DNA of 64,000 nt. Origin: Liolophura sinensis (Eukaryota; Mollusca; Polyplacophora; Chitonida; Chitonidae). A model generated the notes under the pieces. It was not told where the DNA came from. It did no database searches and saw nothing but the letters and a program-made list of their open reading frames with translations. The position numbers were made by a program, and so were the translations under genes. The stretch is from contig NC_088295.1 of assembly GCF_032854445.1 (NCBI RefSeq), positions 64,153,249-64,217,248 of the forward strand, in the 5' to 3' direction. Positions 52,028 through 63,921 of the stretch are shown here, one piece after another. Numbering within the stretch: position 1 is the stretch's first letter; each line of letters begins with the position of its first letter.

Positions 52028-52260
52028 GCTGGAGTGCAGTGGTAGATTGAGTGCAGTGGGTAGATGGAGTGCTTTGGGCGATGAAGTGCAGTGGGTGGAT
52101 GAAGTGCATTTGGTGATGGAGTGTAGTGATTGATGAAGTTTATTTTGTAATGGAGTGTAGATGTTGATGGAGTGTAGTGGAGTATAATTGGTGATGAAAT
52201 GTAATGGACGATGAAGTTAAATTCGTGATGAAGTTTAGTTGGTGATGGACTGTAGCAGTT
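52028..52260. repeat. 17-bp degenerate minisatellite
   Basis: Units built on GATGRAGTGYAGT recur with a 17-bp step (occasionally 18). GAGTG-equivalent positions fall at 52032, 52049, 52067, 52084, 52102, 52119, 52136, 52153, 52170, then 52214, 52231 and 52248, with a short 10-bp slip near 52180. There are about 13 units with considerable drift, so the array is old. Confidence 0.85.
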
Positions 52261-53202
52261 CTGAGATTGTTAGGTGTCAGCAGAGAAAATGGTTCAAAGT
52301 GACAGCGATGAAACCCAGTTTAGTTTTCTTCTGAAACCTACTTTTTTCAGAATGATATTTGAACAGTGAATTGATACCACTTTATAGTGTTTCTATAAAA
52401 GCCCAGAAAAGGAGCCTAAAAAGTTACTTTAAATTTAATCTATTTCAAAATAATACCTTATTCCTTAAGCTCCTTACTGCACTGCCTACTAACTCTTCAT
52501 GTCTTTAAAGAAAAAAAGAAATCAGTTTAAAGAGCAATCATCCACAGGTCTCCTGCTATTCTAATTTCCTTAAAAGTTCTCAGAGGACCAAGAACTGTCG
52601 AAAATCCGGTTTTGACAAATAGCAGTTGAGCCTCGTAGGATTTAGTTGCATGATTAAGCTGACACCTTGCTTGGCGAAAACTGTGCAATCCTGAGTGATT
52701 TGTTTCTCCATTAGACACATTTTAATTTGCTCAAGGTATGACGTAGAGTGGCATTTGGTTTATCAAATTTACATTAGGCTGTTGAGGTTTTGGGCTGCTT
52801 CTCCTTCATCTGAATTCTTGTCATGTTCCTTATAGACATTGTGGTAATGCTCCTTATATTTGCATTTTAGATTCAAACATATTGTAGGCCCTCGCAGTAT
52901 GGTAAATACCCTAAAATTGTGACTGATTTGCTGAGTTTGTTTTCTCAGACTGATTTGAGAAAGGTGTTTGATGTTTGTTTGTAATGGAATATGGTATGAT
53001 ACTTGAAAAATGTAACTTTCAGCATCAAAAGATATTTTGTGACATTTACTTGCCTCTAAACATGCACTTTTTATGTAGATGTAGATGTAGCTAATGCTCT
53101 GTGGCAGCTTATTACATGCATGTTCAGATGCAGCTCTATGTGTGCCAGATACCTGACAAAAAGATTTGGTTTGCATTGTATGCTGCGTTTTCCTGTTTTC
53201 TG
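52261..53202. other. Intron upstream of the CUB exon, no gene seen
   Basis: AT-rich DNA. A 213-codon minus-strand open frame (52769-53410) is the longest in the window, but its 5' end runs through the family-C SINE fragments and it has no known domain, so I do not call it a gene. Confidence 0.5.
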
Positions 53203-53248
53203 CAGCCATGAATGTGACCACTGTCATATAGGTGAAAAATTGCTGAGA
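53203..53248 (+). repeat. SINE family C 3' fragment, plus orientation
   Basis: CCATGAATGTGACCACTGTC followed by an ATATAGGTGAAAAATTGCTGAG-like segment matches the end of the family-C element (cf. TTGTTGAGTACGACGTTAAA at 48358). It is truncated at the GAG step and lies head-on to the minus copy that begins at 53287. Confidence 0.5.
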
Positions 53249-53286
53249 ATCATTTATGCATTTATTTGATTGGTCGTCTAGGTCAC

Positions 53287-53370
53287 ACTCGAGTGAGTGC
53301 TTGCGGTTTAATGTCATACTTAACTTGTCACACTCAGAATTATTGTGCGGAGGAAACCAACACGCACCCT
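53287..53370 (-). repeat. SINE family C fragment, minus orientation
   Basis: ACTCGAGTGAGTGCTTGCGG, then TTTAATGTCATACTTAAC, is the reverse complement of the family-C tail (GTACGACGTTAAACCCCAAG plus CACTCACT) seen at 48362-48397. It continues to a GCGGAGGAAACC segment resembling the inner part of the other families. It ends about 300 bp before the CUB exon. Confidence 0.65.
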
Positions 53371-53673
53371 TGAATACCAATGAAATAAACAAAGAACTAT
53401 TAAAAGTCAAACATATTGTTATCTTTATCTTGGACTCTTAACATCTTCTGTATTGTATTAATTATCTTTTTACAAGGTGTAAAAATATACATTAACACTA
53501 TACTACATCTATATTAAGATGTGTACGTGTAGATCCTCAAGGGAATTGCATCAAGAATAATACACAGTTAATGTATTGCAATTTGGAAAACACGTCTTCA
53601 TACATCATACATACATGTTGCTTATCTGTATTCCAGGAAATGGTTAAAGATTTGTTATGTTCTGTATTTGCAG
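53371..53673. other. Intron immediately upstream of the CUB exon
   Basis: AT-rich intron ending in TGTTCTGTATTTGCAG. The pyrimidine tract is modest. No other exon is visible. Confidence 0.6.
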
Positions 53674-53851
53674 GTTGTGTGTATCATTTTAAGAGTGGAG
53701 ATGGGGTGGAGAAGAATGGAACCTTCCAGTCTCCAAACTGGCCCAACAGATACTCCAACAATCTGCGATGTATGTACAAATTTGAAGCCAAGGCCAATGA
53801 AAGGGTCAAGCTGAACTTTACCTCTTTTCACCTTCAAGGTCTACCTCCTAC
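53674..53851 (+). CDS. Internal exon encoding the N-terminal half of a CUB domain
   Basis: This is the only convincing coding exon in the window. It opens directly after a TTTGCAG acceptor and closes at a strong GTAAGTACT donor. Its 178 nt hold 58 full codons plus a split codon at each end (two bases at the start, two at the end), so the upstream intron is phase 1 and the downstream intron phase 2. The peptide has CUB hallmarks: Cys at residue 1, NGTF at 14-17, SPNWP at 19-23 (the family usually has SPNYP), a second Cys at 32 that would pair with Cys1, an ERVKLNF strand at 42-48, and FxLxGLPP at 51-58. N-glycosylation sequons are NGT (14-16) and NFT (47-49). CUB domains are extracellular beta-sandwich modules that mediate protein binding. 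A phase-1 intron just before the first Cys is usual for the family. The GxPP ending is like Sol-1/Neto-type neuronal CUB proteins, but tolloid-like or neuropilin-like proteins also fit. The second half of the domain (the C..DYLxI and CG motifs) must be on a later exon that I could not find before 64000. Confidence 0.85.
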
Positions 53852-55434
53852 GTAAGTACTTCTTTTCTTGTCAAACATTTGATCTGCTCAGTGAAGTGAG
53901 CTTTAGAAATTGGCAAATTCCTAAAAACTTGATGATCAAAGATATTATCATATAGTCATATGACTTTTTTGATGTTCATATTTTATTGAGTGGCTTACAC
54001 CCGCTGGTGTCTCTATATGCTTCAAACTGTTTGTATGTGTGTATGATTAGGGTTGGCTTCAAACTTAGTTGACTGCCAATGAACAAAAAATAAGCTGAAG
54101 AACATGCCTACTTTGCATGCTTTTCTCCAGGTCATGAATCAGGATCACACATTTCTTTCCTGAAACATGTTCTTTGAATGCTTGACTGGGTAGGTGAATC
54201 ATTTCCAGGAATATTTGAGCAGAACGTGTACAGTATGCGGTTGAGATCATTTACACAAAGCCTGTTTTTAGGTTGCAATTATGATTTAAAAAGAAAAAAA
54301 AATATTATGATTTTGGAAAGTCAGGGTGTTGGTTTTGTGAAAACTTAGATTGTGTGTGTACAGTTCTGATGTGTACAGCTATGTGGCACTTTATTGGGTT
54401 TGTACAATGTTCATATATACTAATGTGAATACTTGCACTTTGTTGTAGTTCAGTTCAGATTTATACAGTGTTTATGTATGTCCAGAGTTTTCTTCGATTA
54501 TGTACCGGTTTACTGGCCTTTTGGACATCTATGTATATGTGATTCTGTCATTTTCTGACAACTCTGACAAATAAGCTACAGGACCCAGATTTCAAATAAC
54601 CCTTGTTTGTATTGAAATGGGCCGAAATATGCAACAATAGACCCTGTTTCACTTCACAAGTTTTTCCAAGGTCAGTTTGGCCCTGGCAAAATGCCCAATG
54701 AAACATTATTTAATTTAGCTTTGAAGTATTTACAAATCTTTTCCAGTGTGTCTGGCCCACTTGAGTGGCACTTTTGTTGGCTGTGCCATTTTGATATTAC
54801 TCAGTGACGACTGCTGGTAACTCTACAGTGGATCTTCTATTATTGCATGATTTTTGCAAGCTTAATTCGTTGTAACTGCGGGTCAGGGGCGTAGGAGAAG
54901 ATTTGATTTTTGTTGGAACGAGAATCTTCTCCTAAAGACATCTTGGTTGACTCCCTCCAGCCAAGGTATTTTCTATGGATTTTCTCGTTGCCACCAGCCA
55001 CAGTCTTTCGCAGACTCTCAATTTCATAAAGGAGGACATTCTAGAGGCACTCACTCTGGGAATATTGAAGCCAAGTCTTCTTGATTCAGCTCCGTCCATA
55101 TAACATTTTGATCACGCAAATAGCGAGGCCAAAGCTAGTTATATTGACAAATTTCCTCTGTGTGTAGCCATAGGCTTTCTGCCAAAGTTTTCCTCACTAA
55201 CATTTCTTATTGATGGAAAGTTTTGACTCTAGGTATTCTGTATCTAAAGAACGGATTTGATTTTGAACATTTCAAATTGCCAGTAATGGTTTCTCTCTGT
55301 TATTTTCTTCAAGGGTGAAATTGGTATTACATTTATAGATATTGTGTTATATACCTTTGTTTGAATATAACTAACAAGTAATATCATAAGATCAGTGATA
55401 TATTTAAAATTCATGGAACAAATGCCCTGTGAAG
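53852..55434 (+). other. Intron 3' of the CUB exon, first part
   Basis: AT-rich DNA that begins with the GTAAGT donor of the CUB exon. Possible acceptors (for example near 54129 and 54750) lead quickly to stops or do not continue the CUB fold. The string around 54487-54510 reads DYVPVY in one frame but has no pyrimidine tract before it and lacks the rest of the fold. I see no exon here. Confidence 0.6.
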
Positions 55435-55822
55435 CAAGGCCCAAATAGCTGTGTACTATGCTACAAATAGCCTGTCCACTGAGGTGCAAATAGCCGGTAT
55501 AACAAGAGGTACATACTGTATAGTGAGTGTATTGAGGTCCAATTATAGCCTCCGTACACTGTAGTCCATGTACAAAGACACAAATAGCTTGTGGACTGAG
55601 AGGTATATGTAGCCTGTGTATTGAGGTCTAAATAGACTGTGTATTGAGGTCTAAATAGCCTTTTTATTGAGGTCCAAATAGTTGGTGTATTGAGGTTCAA
55701 ACAGGCTGTGTTTTGAAGTCCAAACAGCCTTTATATTGAGGCTAAAATGACCTCTGCACCAAGGTCCAAATACAATAAGTGTGTCTATAGTGAGGTCAAA
55801 ATAAGCTGCATCGAAGTACATA
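55435..55822. repeat. 23-bp degenerate minisatellite
   Basis: A tandem array whose unit contains TTGAGGTCYAAATAG. In the clean core the TTGAGGT-like motif recurs at 55621, 55644, 55667, 55690, 55713, 55736 and 55759, an exact 23-bp step each time. The flanks from about 55435 and up to about 55822 show the same words (CAAATAG, GAGGT) at irregular spacing, as in an older, decayed part of the array. It lies in the intron downstream of the CUB exon. Confidence 0.85.
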
Positions 55823-58800
55823 TAAAATTGTTTTGTCTAGTAGGGTACATGTACAGATAATCTATGTACCAAGTTAACATATATGAAATCAACAGAAGTT
55901 TAGAAAATAAAAAATAAAAGACATTTTTTTGACAGAAATGAATTTTGTGAGAGCCATTACCTTGTTTTGTTACCCATGTTGCCATGGAATTTCCTGACAT
56001 AACACAAATGATTCTAGAACAAACCCACAAAAATAGTTAAACCAGAAGCTGTGTAATAGACAGATGTTGTCACGCAGAGAATTGTCTCGGGACAGGTAGC
56101 TGCATGCTGAAGGACATTAGGGTGTGTTGTGTGTGAGGTAACAATTTGTTATTTGCCACAAAGATTTGTAGTCCCCATGATATTCATCAAATAGGCCATA
56201 TTCATGTCCTAGCTACAGCAGTCATGCATTCCAATGAAAGATAAGTCCTTTGTCTTCTTTTATAAAATTTCTGGTCATATCTATGTGCAATATGATTTCT
56301 TTGAAATGTCTAATCGTGAACAGAATATGCAGTATTTATGGCTGATGAAGAGAGGTTAACTCAGTTAACATCCAGATATGAATATAACAAACAATCCCCT
56401 TCAGTTCATTGCAGTTGTCAAGGAAAATCATTGTTTTGGGATATTACATCGAGAATATTACGCCTGCATAAAGTTTTCAGTGCTCAGTTATCAGGCTTCC
56501 AACTTGGAAACCAATTCTCCTTGCTAAGATTATTATTGTTTTAGGGATTTGTTTTTTATCAAGGGTCGCAACTTATGTCATAAAACCCATGCATTTGCGT
56601 CGGTGCCCAGTAACAGAGAAAACAGTGTTAAAGTAAATGTTTTGGGTGGTAAAAAAGTACTGCGTGTGTTGAGCTGAAACTGATATGCAGAGAACAATAG
56701 CATGTGCATATTGATTACTGTTAATTACAAAAGTCACAACTGTTGTTAATTAGAATTGATGATAAGGTAAATGATAGGGTTTGTATTTAAAGAATACTGC
56801 ATGTATTTAGCTCAAGTTTGCGAATATGTAAAGCACAATAATGTGGAGGGAATGATCCGTTTTTGATGCTCTGCATGTGTGTAACAAAAAGTATCAACAG
56901 TTTTTGCAATAATGTGTCTCCAAATTACAAGACTTGCTATGAATTATAAGTCTAGAAAACTGAACATCACAGCCGTATTCATGTACACCATCAGATGAGC
57001 ACCTAATTAGACTCTAATGTTATTCAGATTGCTTGAAAACATCGCATGATGACTATATTTTGGAATTTAGTTGTTAGATGTAGTTTAGCCTAGTGAACAT
57101 ATAACTGCATAGTTTGGACCTGTAAATTATAAATGTTGCACTTTTCCCAGTCCTGTCCAGGATGTCTGTTGATGGTTAAAGGATGTGGTTGGTTGACTAC
57201 ATGTAGCTGTTACTCAGATTGTGTACAGCAATGCAAGATATAATTCCAACAAATTATTTTTATAGACAGAACAGAAATGTAGGTGTTCCATCATCAGTTA
57301 ATCTACATGTACTGGAATATGAAGTTATATAAAAAGATTGTTGTACATTATCGATTACATACCCTTGCTACTTTTACATGATCATCATTCGAAATATTTC
57401 ACCAACCATTCTGTTTGCTAGTCTCAGGGCAAGTGTTTTGTTATGAAAGAAGTTAAGCAGGCCATTTTGTCAAGGTGTTAGATGATCAAAGGGAGGAAGT
57501 TTTTAAGAGCCTAGTGTAATATTGCAGCTGTTGTGAGATGTTAGATTAGGAATGAGATTGATCTGGTACCATGTCAGACAAATAATCAGTGGCGATCATG
57601 CACAGGTGTGGTGATTTAATATAAAAAAACTGTTCCTCAGCTCCCCAATTTGAAAGGGAGAGAGAAACATGATTCAACCCAGACGCAGGAGTTTTAGGGT
57701 ATGAAAATACAATTTCATTTTTGACAGGATGGAGATGAAAAGAGAAAATGCCTTTTATGTGTTGTCTGATATGCATGCAAACATTTGAATATGCCTGAAA
57801 TAACTCTGTCCCAGCTATTATTTTTTTTTTCATTAAGGCCTTTTCTTGCTTTTGGCCAACTGCCTGTGGAAAGATTGTGTACAGCATCAAATATGGAATA
57901 TTTGATGGATCCATTCAGGACCAGTTTCTTCTTTCCATCTCTGCGTGTGTAACTGTTAAGGTACACCAGCTATCAGGAACAGTATAAATATTTGCCGATT
58001 ATGATGTTTAAGGCAAAAAAAAATAGTTAAATGAAGTATGTATCTGATGAAAAACCATTAAATGCTGCCCTAGAAAACAGATCAGTTTCTTTTGTTATAT
58101 TTTTTTTTCAGCTGAATGAAATGCTTTTAAAACAGTTGCATTTTGTTATTGTCTGTTGGGTGTCAGTGATGTCACATCCATATTTTTATTAGTTGAAAAA
58201 GTTTATTTGAAGGTTCTTTGGGCAAATGCATTCAGAGCTCTTAATGTAGATGCGTTTGGAAAATACAACTGTGTGTCTAGTGGTAAAAACCTGATGGGAT
58301 GTCACTTGTCACAGTATAGGGGAAAAAAGGGCATCATAGAATCCAGTGTGTTTTCATAAGTGTTTTTACTTGTTTAATCAGATCTGAAAAGAATTTTATT
58401 CTATCAAATAGTGTTTAGTGATCTTTCATTGCAGAATACTAACTGTAAGTATTTTTTTATTTAATTGAAACCTGTAAACATCAGCAAACAAACAGTTTAG
58501 CAGGTACCTGGAGATGTGCACTAGAGTTTTCTGGCCACCTTTTTTGCTTATTTGCAAAGTGTTTATTCCAGCATGGTTATTCTGTGTTGACTGATGAAAC
58601 CATACTTTTTGTGAAGCCCTGAAACTGGCCAATCCAACCAATGTAGTTAAGTCCCCCAAACATATTTAAAATGTGCAAAATATTGCACTGAAAGTTACTC
58701 TTTTATGTTCAAAAAGGTTGAGGAATTGGGGTAGAATCTGGTGTCTTCCTCTCATAAATCTAACCCTTCAGCACGAAAGCAAAGTCTCATGTGATACCTA

Positions 58801-59377
58801 CATTAAAGTGCAACTGATGCAAATAATTCTCAATTTTTTTCACTGCACACATTTTCAACTTCCAGTTTCATCAGATCCAATAGACTTATAAGACTTTTTT
58901 TATGATAGCATTATTTCTGTGAGGTGAAATTAAATGCTGTATTGATATTATTATAATAATCCCTATGTACATGAATCTATTATGCCTTTTAAGAGGAAAT
59001 CAACATGGAGTATATCTCATCAGCTTTTTGTCTGGTTTACACTGGCTCATCTAACCTGATTGTGGCCTGTTGGTCAGGTGTTTTTCCTGTAATCATTACA
59101 GTAACTACCTTATCTTTTACCAAAGGTAGTGTTTAGGTTTGAATGTTGCCCTTTTATAAATAGGGGAAGTATGGCTTTATCTGATGATAACTGGCTAGGT
59201 TAGAGTTTGGCAATGTGGGAAGGTAATGGTGGATGGGAAATTCTTGGTTTATATTCGCCTTGAAGGCCAGATGGTTAGCTTGCTTACGTAGGGAGCTTGA
59301 AATGCCAGAATTGAATTAACCAAAGGGCATTTTAATTAAGTAAGGAATAGGCATATTTAATTATTAATTAAAAACAT
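55823..59377. other. Intronic or intergenic DNA, no gene seen
   Basis: AT-rich DNA without a supported exon. The longest open frame (57546-57914, minus, 122 codons) has no recognisable domain and no splice or promoter context. Several poly-T stretches are present (57821, 58104). The TTTTTTTTCAG at 58104-58114 is a good acceptor-like string, but the frame compatible with the CUB exon stops at once (TGA). Confidence 0.5.
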
Positions 59378-59488
59378 TCATTTTTGATTGTTGTTTTACA
59401 CTGTACTCAAGAATTGTTCACTAATGTGGTGGCAGTGATTTTTATGTTTGGAACAAAACTGGATTACCTAAGATAAGCTACTGACATG
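59378..59488 (-). repeat. Decayed SINE tail fragment (family A/B type)
   Basis: The + strand reads as the reverse complement of the shared SINE tail: TGTTTTACACTGTACTCAAG followed by a TTCACTAATGTGGTGGCAG-like segment, which corresponds to the CACTTATACGACGGCGGCCAG segment of the intact copies. The inner part (TAAGCTACTGACATG) is closer to family B. The copy is strongly diverged and no target-site duplication is visible. Confidence 0.5.
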
Positions 59489-62400
59489 CGTCTCCTATGA
59501 TATTGGATTTGAGTTAAGCACCATACATGCCTGAATACACGACACAGGCATGGTGTTGATATTCCAGGTGTTTTTATTATTGAGAACTTCATTCTGATGG
59601 TATTAAGTGTTGATGTAAAACATCACCTTATTTATTGTAATTTGTCAAAAATCTATGATGTTCTTAAAGTGAAGAGAATTATCCCAAATCAGAACCAGAG
59701 ATTCCCCTATGTTATGTTGCCGGGCAGGTGCCATTTTCCTTTCTGTCTGAGGATCAGACTTAACTTGGTTCCTGTTACTCACATTTTGTGAAAAACTCAA
59801 GGCAATAGATATCCAGTTTGTGAAGATTCACAAATTTGCCATTCTTTTATTCTGAGTTCAAGGATGACCTGTGTCATGTAGTATTGTACCCTTTTACAGC
59901 AGAAAATTATATCCATAGCTTCAGTGAGATAGGTGACCTGTCTAACAGTATAAGTGAGTGAGGAATCTAGACTAAATTGCTTTTTTTGAGCTCATTTGTG
60001 CCACCTCGTCTTCTCTGTCTGACTGTGAAGGATGGGATTTCTTTCAATCCTCAATACAATTACAATGACCCAAGCCACCACACACACTGCTCAAGATGGA
60101 AATAAATTCGCCAAATGAAATTTATGTGGCTTCCACTGTTGAGTTTGTCTGATGGCCGCTCCGATTTGGTGATACTGCGCATCAGAGGGTAGCCAAGGGT
60201 GTAGCTGATTTAAATGAAAATTGCATCAGCTTTGGCAGCTTAAAGTTAAACAATGATGTTGATCTGCATGGCTTATCTTTCTGTCTTCCGTTCCCAGACC
60301 TGATGGTTTTCATTTTAAGTTGATGTCCAAATTACCACAATTTACCTTTTTTTTCCTCCATACTTTCTTCCCGGATAGATGTAGTTATGTAAGACTGAGG
60401 TTTGCAACTGATTCTTTCTTTACCCAGTGGAAGAATAAGCATCTTAAGGGGAGAGCAATATTATCGCCATCGATCATCTAAGCAAAGCTAACAGAGGTAC
60501 CCAAGGAATAAGGTGATTTATCATGAACTGAAGGATTACCCATTCATCTTTTCTCTCCCGGCTCGACTGTTTATGTGGAGTTGACATGCAAAGAATACAA
60601 AGCCTGTTCTACTTTTGCTAATAGAACTGACATGAGCAGAACAGGCAGGGTATTGTCCTTGGTTCCCTACCATCCCTAACATGCTTTTTCTGATCAGAGA
60701 CAATAAAAACCTCTTGGCATTGATGGAAGCCATTTCCTGTGGCCAAGCTAAAGTGGTCCACCCTGACTGGATGAGCTTCTTAGCTTGACAGTGTCCCCTC
60801 TCCAGTCGCTGGGTCCCAGCCATGCGTACGCCCCTAATGGGCACAAGTCCCATGTCTGATTTGAAGTTCTGCCCGTATACCCACAAAAACCACTGCATTC
60901 ATTGGCCACATTCTGTTCATCGCTCTGTTACATCTTGTATGAAATCGTCCTAATGTAAGGCCATTTGAAGCAATTTTTTTAGTTCAAGGAGGGTTTTTAA
61001 GTTCCTGGAAAAGTTCATGAAAAAAAGTATGCAACAGTAACAGTGGTAAATGTTCTTTCTTTTTTTTTCACTTCTTTGCCATAAAAATGGTGGCATTAAT
61101 GGATGTATTTGACATATTGCCAGACACTGCATCAAGCAAACCCCATTGATCAGGTTATTATTCTATGTCACCCATCTAATCAGCCTCTTGATAATTAGGT
61201 GAATAATGAGCAAATGACAACACACAATGGCCAATTGATTGTCTCTCAGAATCACGCTCAAATAAATCTCCTGGAAAGTGACCAGAAATCAGCAATGAGC
61301 CTACAAATACATTGTTGTTTCAATTTTTGTTGAACTCATACCTGAATAGCAATGTAATCAATTCTGATTCCTACATGGAAATTTGTCTTTAATGTGAAAA
61401 TTTCCATTTTTAGATTGAAATCTGTTGTCACAGAAAGTTGTCAAAGGTTTCTTAGTGTGGGCCATGCTTAACATTTGACCACAGAAATACTTACACATGT
61501 AAAAATGCATTTACACCTAGTTCTTGTGGTAGCCAAATAAATCAAGGTGGTATTCAGGGATTCAGAGTTCACATCGCTGAGGTTCTACTTAGTATACTTA
61601 GAAGTCATACATAATGATGCTCCTTGTTTTAAAATTTTGTGTTTTTTTTTATATGTGGAAATATTGAATGTTAGATTTCAAATGAAGTGCAATGGTTCCT
61701 CACCTACATGTACAAGCTATAGCGAGGGCCTATAAGGATTAGTTATTTTGTCTTGTCATCCGTGTTGCTGTCTTGTGTATCCTACGCACCCATGACATAT
61801 ATTTCTGTTAAGGTTCATGGCAGGTATCTGAAATTTAAGTGACTGCTTTCATGTGTGTTGTGCCCTAATTCTTCAAACTTTTCAACCACCTTTACAAGCA
61901 ACCTTTTTAAACATTCTGAGAGAACTCTGGGGTGTAGAGAAAAAATTTGCACAGCTCCATGAAGCTTACTGTACTTACATCTTTAGTGACACAAAGAAAT
62001 CATTTTGATAATAATTGTATGCATAAATAGTACTGGAAAAGTCAGGAATATATTACCATAATGAGATAGGATTATGTTAAGAAGATCGAAGACAAGGAAG
62101 GAGTAGGTACATGTACATCCTAACATCTTGGAATTGTTCTGTTCTTTAAGAACCTATGTGTACATGAGAACAGATTAAATTATAATAGCAATTTTAAATG
62201 CTGTTAAAACATAATTAAGAGGAACATTTTCCCTAGACATTTGTGAAGGCCTGTTTCGAAGTAATGTTAAAATAATGTCGATAAAGCAGGTTATTGCTGT
62301 AATAAAAAGTAAGCCTGATATTCTTGCACTGATTTATGTTCTGTTTAAACAGTTTTTGGAATTTTCCCAGATAAAATCAATGGATAATGCAATGGATGAA

Positions 62401-63176
62401 GGGAACAGTCTACTGCAGATCTGGAGGAAAGCGTTTTCTATAATGCTAGAAATTCTGGCTTCGGGCAAGGAAAAACTCTTGATGAGCTGTTAATGTTCCA
62501 GATGTGTTTGCCGGAAGCAATCGGAATCTGCAGTCACCTTGTGTGAGAGGATTATGGGTGAACACTTGCAACCGCTGAAGCATTTCTTGCTGCTGACGTC
62601 TGGCCCTTTGATCACCTTGACGGATGCTGAAAACACCTCTGAGCACTCTAGGCAAACATCATCGTATAATTAAGTTTCATATTTCTTCCACTGAGGTTCT
62701 CAAATTTTTTTTTTCATTTTTTCTTCGTTTGTGCCACAGGTTCTTGTCTGTGTCACTACTTCAGGATGGCCTGTAACAATTTTCTGTGTCCAAACAAGAA
62801 TGACAACTCGTCTACTGCATCTTCCCCTGTGGACAGATCGTGAGAAATCAACAGGACATCATTAATAATGTCATGGGATTGGTTTTAATGTTGTTACAGA
62901 GGCACCATATTTAGCAATTGATAAGATAATCAGATTTCAGTTTGTGTTGATCATTGTCTGGCATTACCAAACTACATGAAGCTAATGGATGTGTAGGAAT
63001 TTCGGCTTTAGGCTTATCTTGCTATTGTATTTGACCTAAAAATTCACCCAGTAGAGTGTATATTTAGTAACCAAGGAGGGTCGTAAAATATTAAATTTTA
63101 GGGAAGAAATTTACATCGGTCCAGTAGGATATGACCCTAATTCCAAACAAACCTCTGGACACATTTCTAAGGTCAT

Positions 63177-63234
63177 TAGAATGCTAACAATTAGGTTATT
63201 TGCTAGTAGAATGCTAACAATCAGGTAATTTAGT
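63177..63234. repeat. 30-bp tandem duplication
   Basis: TAGAATGCTAACAA begins at 63177 and again at 63207, each followed by a near-identical TCAGGTAATTT or TTAGGTTATTT segment. This is a single duplication with a few substitutions. Confidence 0.75.
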
Positions 63235-63717
63235 GATAGATAATATTTAGGTCAAAGACAGTATTTCACTATCAGCGTAATATTTCCTCCAGAGCTTTTC
63301 CAGTGAAGAATAACAACAAATAAAAGAATAACCAATGTACAAAAAATTAATAAACAAAAAGAATACAAATGAAATAAATCTCAAAGAGGCATTTGTTTTG
63401 GATCTAGCCATTTCTTCTAACTCCAATTTATTTTATTCTTTTGTATTTTTTTTTTCATGTAAACCTGTTCTGAAGGATCTGATTACCATATTTGTGAGTA
63501 AAAACTGAATATAAATCATGAGTGCAACACTTCATTTTGTAATAATGTCAAGACAAGCACAGTCATCTGATTTGTCTCCGACATAGTATTGATTTGAGAG
63601 AAAAAATGTACACATGGTGTCATATATTAGAAGTTAATGGCTGTTGAAGCATTTACTAGACATGTTTTCTATCCAGACATAAATGTAGCTGAACGGTGTA
63701 GACATGTAAATAAAGCT

Positions 63718-63775
63718 TAACTAAGGTATACATGTTGCATAACTAAGGTAGAAATGTAACCTAACTAAGGTAGAA
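63718..63775. repeat. Short 22-bp tandem repeat
   Basis: The word TAACTAAGGTA begins at 63718, 63740 and 63762, a constant 22-bp step. The intervening half-units differ (one carries a TACATGTTGCA segment, the next GAAATGTAACC). The array is about 2.6 copies long. Confidence 0.8.
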
Positions 63776-63904
63776 ATTGCTCAGCAAGAAGCTGATGGTC
63801 TCTTGAGGCTGACAGATACATTTTTAACCTATAGAAATTAGATCTCAAAATGTAGTTTAACATGCGCTAGAGGTGATAGGTAAACACATCTATTGAAAGG
63901 AAGC

Positions 63905-63921
63905 GGGGGGGGGGGGGGGGG
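63905..63921 (+). repeat. Poly-G tract (17 nt)
   Basis: An uninterrupted run of 17 G, followed by the purine-only GAGGAGG. This length is mutation-prone and may be inexact in the assembly. Confidence 0.9.

Noticed and set aside
52769-53410. 213-codon minus-strand open frame, the longest in the window
   Set aside because: Its 5' part runs through family-C SINE fragments, it has no recognisable domain and no splice or promoter support, and it lies in the intron of the CUB gene on the opposite strand.
54480-54560. DYVPVY reading after a CCAG, as the second half of the CUB domain
   Set aside because: No pyrimidine tract before the AG, no Cys before DY, and the frame ends in a stop without the CG motif.
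57546-57914. 122-codon minus-strand open frame
   Set aside because: No recognisable domain, low-complexity Lys-rich part from a poly-T tract, no splice context.
60536-60898. 120-codon minus-strand open frame
   Set aside because: No known motif and no splice-bounded structure. Kept only as a note that the DNA here is less AT-rich.
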